This document shows positions 39,667-41,422 of a DNA stretch of 41,422 nucleotides, piece after piece. Made by a program: the position numbers and the translations under genes. Position 1 is the stretch's first letter, and the number at the start of each line of letters is the position of its first letter. Source of the stretch: an uncultured Butyrivibrio sp. (GTDB taxonomy: Bacteria; Bacillota; Clostridia; Lachnospirales; Lachnospiraceae); NCBI GenBank assembly GCA_946623755.1, contig CAMORK010000017.1, forward strand, positions 1-41,422. The letters are read 5' to 3'. Under the pieces are notes generated by a model. That model had not been told where the DNA came from and did not search any database. It worked only from the letters and a program-made list of their open reading frames with translations.

Positions 39667-40176
39667 ATGGGAAAAAAGTCTATTAAAGAGGACAAGAACA
39701 CTTACTTTGTTGCCAGGGAGGAAGCAGGTCTTACAAGAGCACAGGCCAGCGAGCTCATCGGAACCATCAGTGAGAGCCGCCTTGAGAAGCTTGAAACAGG
39801 CAAGACAGCCATCGTCCCCGAAGACGTTGTTGATATGGCTCTTGCTTACAAAAAGCCTGAGCTCTGTAACTATTACTGCACACATGAATGTCGTATAGGA
39901 AAAGACTCTGTTCCGGAAGTCAGGAATGCCAGCCTCTCAGAAATCGTTCTGGGTATGCTCGCTGCCCTTAACTCTCTTGACGACCAGAAAAACCGCCTCA
40001 TCGACATCACAGCGGACGGTGTCATCTCAGATGATGAGCTTGCGGACTTTGTAAAAATCGAAAAGCAGCTCGATCTTATCGATTCCACAGTAGAGTCTCT
40101 TAAAATCTGGGTTGCAAGCACCATTGCCGACGGTAAGATAGATAAAAGTAAGCTTCAAAATCTGAGGAAACAATAA
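39667..40176 (+). CDS. XRE-type helix-turn-helix protein with C-terminal helical domain
   Basis: The N-terminal half carries a Cro/XRE-like HTH (NTYFVAREEAGLTRAQASELI, then SESRLEKLETGKTAIVPEDVVDMA). A Cys/His-containing connector CNYYCTHECRIGK follows and may bind a metal ion or cluster. The rest (about residues 80-169) is helical with no family I can name. GGAGG lies 5 nt before ATG 39667; an ATG 12 nt earlier includes this RBS and is unlikely. It has no promoter of its own visible and sits behind a terminator, so its expression may depend on readthrough from the PRTase-like gene. Confidence 0.8.
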   Translation: MGKKSIKEDKNTYFVAREEAGLTRAQASELIGTISESRLEKLETGKTAIVPEDVVDMALAYKKPELCNYYCTHECRIGKDSVPEVRNASLSEIVLGMLAALNSLDDQKNRLIDITADGVISDDELADFVKIEKQLDLIDSTVESLKIWVASTIADGKIDKSKLQNLRKQ

Positions 40177-40225
40177 AAAGTATTATAAAATTTAATTTCA
40201 TCGGTCATTCAGAAGTTCTAAGCGC

Positions 40226-40840
40226 TTATTTCAGATTAGCCCTGATGTAATTCCAAAGCTCTGTTGTGGGCTGAGGAAAATAGTGAATCCCGTCAGCTTC
40301 ACTTACAATTATGCTACTGCTATTGCTAATGTAGGAGTAAAGGTCTATGATCTTTACTCCTCTTTGATTGGCCCAGTCCACCAGAGAGTTGTTGTAGTTG
40401 ATCTGTCTGAAATTCTCGTAATGTGTCCGGTCAAATTCCGTTGCCAGATACTGATCCGCAGTAGGTCCAACGGTGCAGACAACTATACTTTTGCCCTGAG
40501 CTATCAATGAGTCATAGTATGGACCGTACTGACTAAAATCGCCGTAGCTGTTACATCCCATGATAGTAAGAAGGGTATCAAAATTATCAATACCGTGGGC
40601 ACCTATTGCCTCGCCAAGAAAGCCAAAACCTTCTGCATCCCGGCAGTACACAGTGATCCCGTCGTACACTCCTCCGAGAATCTCGCTCTGGTCTCCGGTG
40701 AACATATCCACAGTTCTGGAATCCCCCACTGCAAGGATCCTGCCGTATTCCTTCTCAGGCTCAGGAAGCTTAACATTTCCGCTTGTCACAGATACGAAGC
40801 TGACTATCATAGCAATTATGATGGAAAAGACCTTTTCCAT
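40226..40840 (-). CDS. secreted or membrane-anchored SGNH hydrolase-like protein
   Basis: The N-terminus has a hydrophobic signal/anchor (EKVFSIIIAMIVSFVSVTSG). Block I is LAVGDSRTVDM with Ser as nucleophile; the catalytic Asp/His would be in EADGIHYFP near the C-terminus. The length, about 204 aa, suits SGNH acyl esterases acting at the cell surface, such as polysaccharide deacetylases. The substrate is unknown. AAGGAG lies 9 nt before ATG 40840. It starts 18 nt after the stop of the TRAP solute-binding gene and is in the same operon. The gap to the convergent XRE gene (40177-40225) holds no clear terminator. Confidence 0.82.
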   Translation of the reverse strand: MEKVFSIIIAMIVSFVSVTSGNVKLPEPEKEYGRILAVGDSRTVDMFTGDQSEILGGVYDGITVYCRDAEGFGFLGEAIGAHGIDNFDTLLTIMGCNSYGDFSQYGPYYDSLIAQGKSIVVCTVGPTADQYLATEFDRTHYENFRQINYNNSLVDWANQRGVKIIDLYSYISNSSSIIVSEADGIHYFPQPTTELWNYIRANLK

Positions 40841-40858
40841 AGACAATGTCTCCTTTTC

Positions 40859-41422
40859 TCAGTACTCCATGATTTTATTCAGAATATCAATTTGATCTCC
40901 ACAGTACTTAGTATACACAGAAGTCATCGCATTTCGAAACTTGCTCTTCTCATCTGCCGTAAGCTCGATAACTGTTATCCCGCTTTTTTCTGCCACTTCT
41001 CTGGAGCTCTTTTCACGCTCCTCCCAGAGGGTCCTCTCGTACAAAGCAGACTCTCTTGCACACTCCTCAAGGATTTTCTGATCCCCCTCAGGAAGCTTGT
41101 CCCAGATTGCTTTTGAGCAGATCTGAAGCTCCGGAACCCTTGTGTGCTCATCTATGGTGTAGTATCTTGCGACAATGTAGTGTCTCATAGCCTCGTATGA
41201 AGGCCAGTTGTTTTCAGCGCCATCAACTATTCCCTGCTCAATCGCAGAGTAAACTTCCGAATACACGATCTTGGATGGATTTGCTCCAAGAGCCGATACC
41301 ATATCAGCCATCATGTCGGATTCCTGAACTCGTATATTCATGCCCTTAAGATCCTCCAGGCATGTGATCAATGTCATTAAGTTAGCATTGTAACACGAGG
41401 GAAAAGTTTTAAAGAGGATGTT
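40859..41422 (-). CDS. TRAP transporter solute-binding protein DctP, partial (5' end beyond the window)
   Basis: The frame is open to the window edge, so only the C-terminal ~187 residues are seen. Family features are LEDLKGMNIRVQESDMMADM, the Arg-containing site that binds the carboxylate ligand, LGANPSKIVYSEVYSAIEQGIVDGAENNWPSY (the DctP signature region) and CSKAIWDKLPEGDQKILEECA. DctP proteins capture organic acids for Na+-driven TRAP import. No dctQ or dctM follows; the next gene is an SGNH hydrolase. The membrane genes may lie upstream, outside the window. Confidence 0.9.
   Translation of the reverse strand, partial: NILFKTFPSCYNANLMTLITCLEDLKGMNIRVQESDMMADMVSALGANPSKIVYSEVYSAIEQGIVDGAENNWPSYEAMRHYIVARYYTIDEHTRVPELQICSKAIWDKLPEGDQKILEECARESALYERTLWEEREKSSREVAEKSGITVIELTADEKSKFRNAMTSVYTKYCGDQIDILNKIMEY

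Noticed and set aside
1..41422. Prophage, integrative element or insertion sequence
   Set aside because: There are no integrase, transposase, capsid or relaxase genes and no tRNA-linked repeats; gene content is metabolic and regulatory.

Overview
The window looks like chromosomal DNA of a low-to-moderate GC Gram-positive anaerobe, most likely a Lachnospiraceae-type Clostridia (Butyrivibrio or Pseudobutyrivibrio would fit). This is inferred from strong AGGAGG ribosome sites, sigma-A type promoters, Gram-positive lipoprotein signals (MetQ, SsuA, ApbE), meso-diaminopimelate dehydrogenase, DUF2130, DUF4173 and DUF2975/XRE families, and ferredoxin-type aldo/keto reductase. No rRNA, tRNA, transposase, integrase or phage gene was seen. 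Most genes lie on the minus strand, so the minus-strand operons read from right to left.

Layout. 1-2.7 kb: small membrane protein and a UvrD/PcrA-type helicase. 2.7-3.3 kb: gene-free repeat island (four exact-period 74-bp tandem repeats, a 152-bp foldback element and one copy of a dispersed GAGTCA/GGGGACG palindrome). 3.3-9.5 kb: methionine ABC transporter MetQ-N-I followed by a ZIP metal transporter, a HAD phosphatase, LarE and ApbE. 9.7-20.5 kb: sulfur amino acid block. It holds a LysR regulator, a MetB/MetC-type enzyme, a PatB/MalY C-S lyase, CysK, and then a six-gene operon (M20 amidohydrolase, ATC-hydrolase-like protein, SsuC, SsuA, SsuB, nitroreductase). An SGNH hydrolase gene lies upstream, and its promoter is nearly a twin of the operon's promoter. 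20.6-26.9 kb: EAL signalling protein with two periplasmic sensor domains, a truncated DUF2975 gene with an XRE regulator and a DUF4173 membrane protein, and an XRE-Uma2 fusion with its own palindromic operator. 26.9-30.6 kb: polar amino acid ABC transporter coupled to a MATE exporter. 30.8-37.2 kb: DUF2130 protein, aldo/keto reductase, and a metY-[NadR-like NMNAT/NAPRTase fusion]-nadE operon. 37.2-37.9 kb: second gene-free repeat island. 37.9-41.4 kb: Ddh, a PRTase-like protein, an XRE protein, an SGNH lipase-like protein and a partial TRAP solute-binding protein.

How it works together. The centre of the window is about sulfur: uptake of methionine (MetQNI) and of an organosulfur compound (SsuABC-like), release of cysteine from a modified precursor (ATC-hydrolase-like plus M20 amidohydrolase, inferred), and interconversion of cysteine, cystathionine, homocysteine and methionine (CysK, PatB, MetB/C, MetY). 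The pncB/nadE pair can in principle convert nicotinate to NAD in three steps using two polypeptides.

Most interesting points: the putative thiazoline/N-acyl-cysteine salvage operon and its paired promoters; the fusion of a NadR-like adenylyltransferase with nicotinate phosphoribosyltransferase, which keeps a perfect internal ribosome site; the XRE-Uma2 gene with a 33-bp palindrome over its own -10 and RBS; and four families of intergenic repeats.
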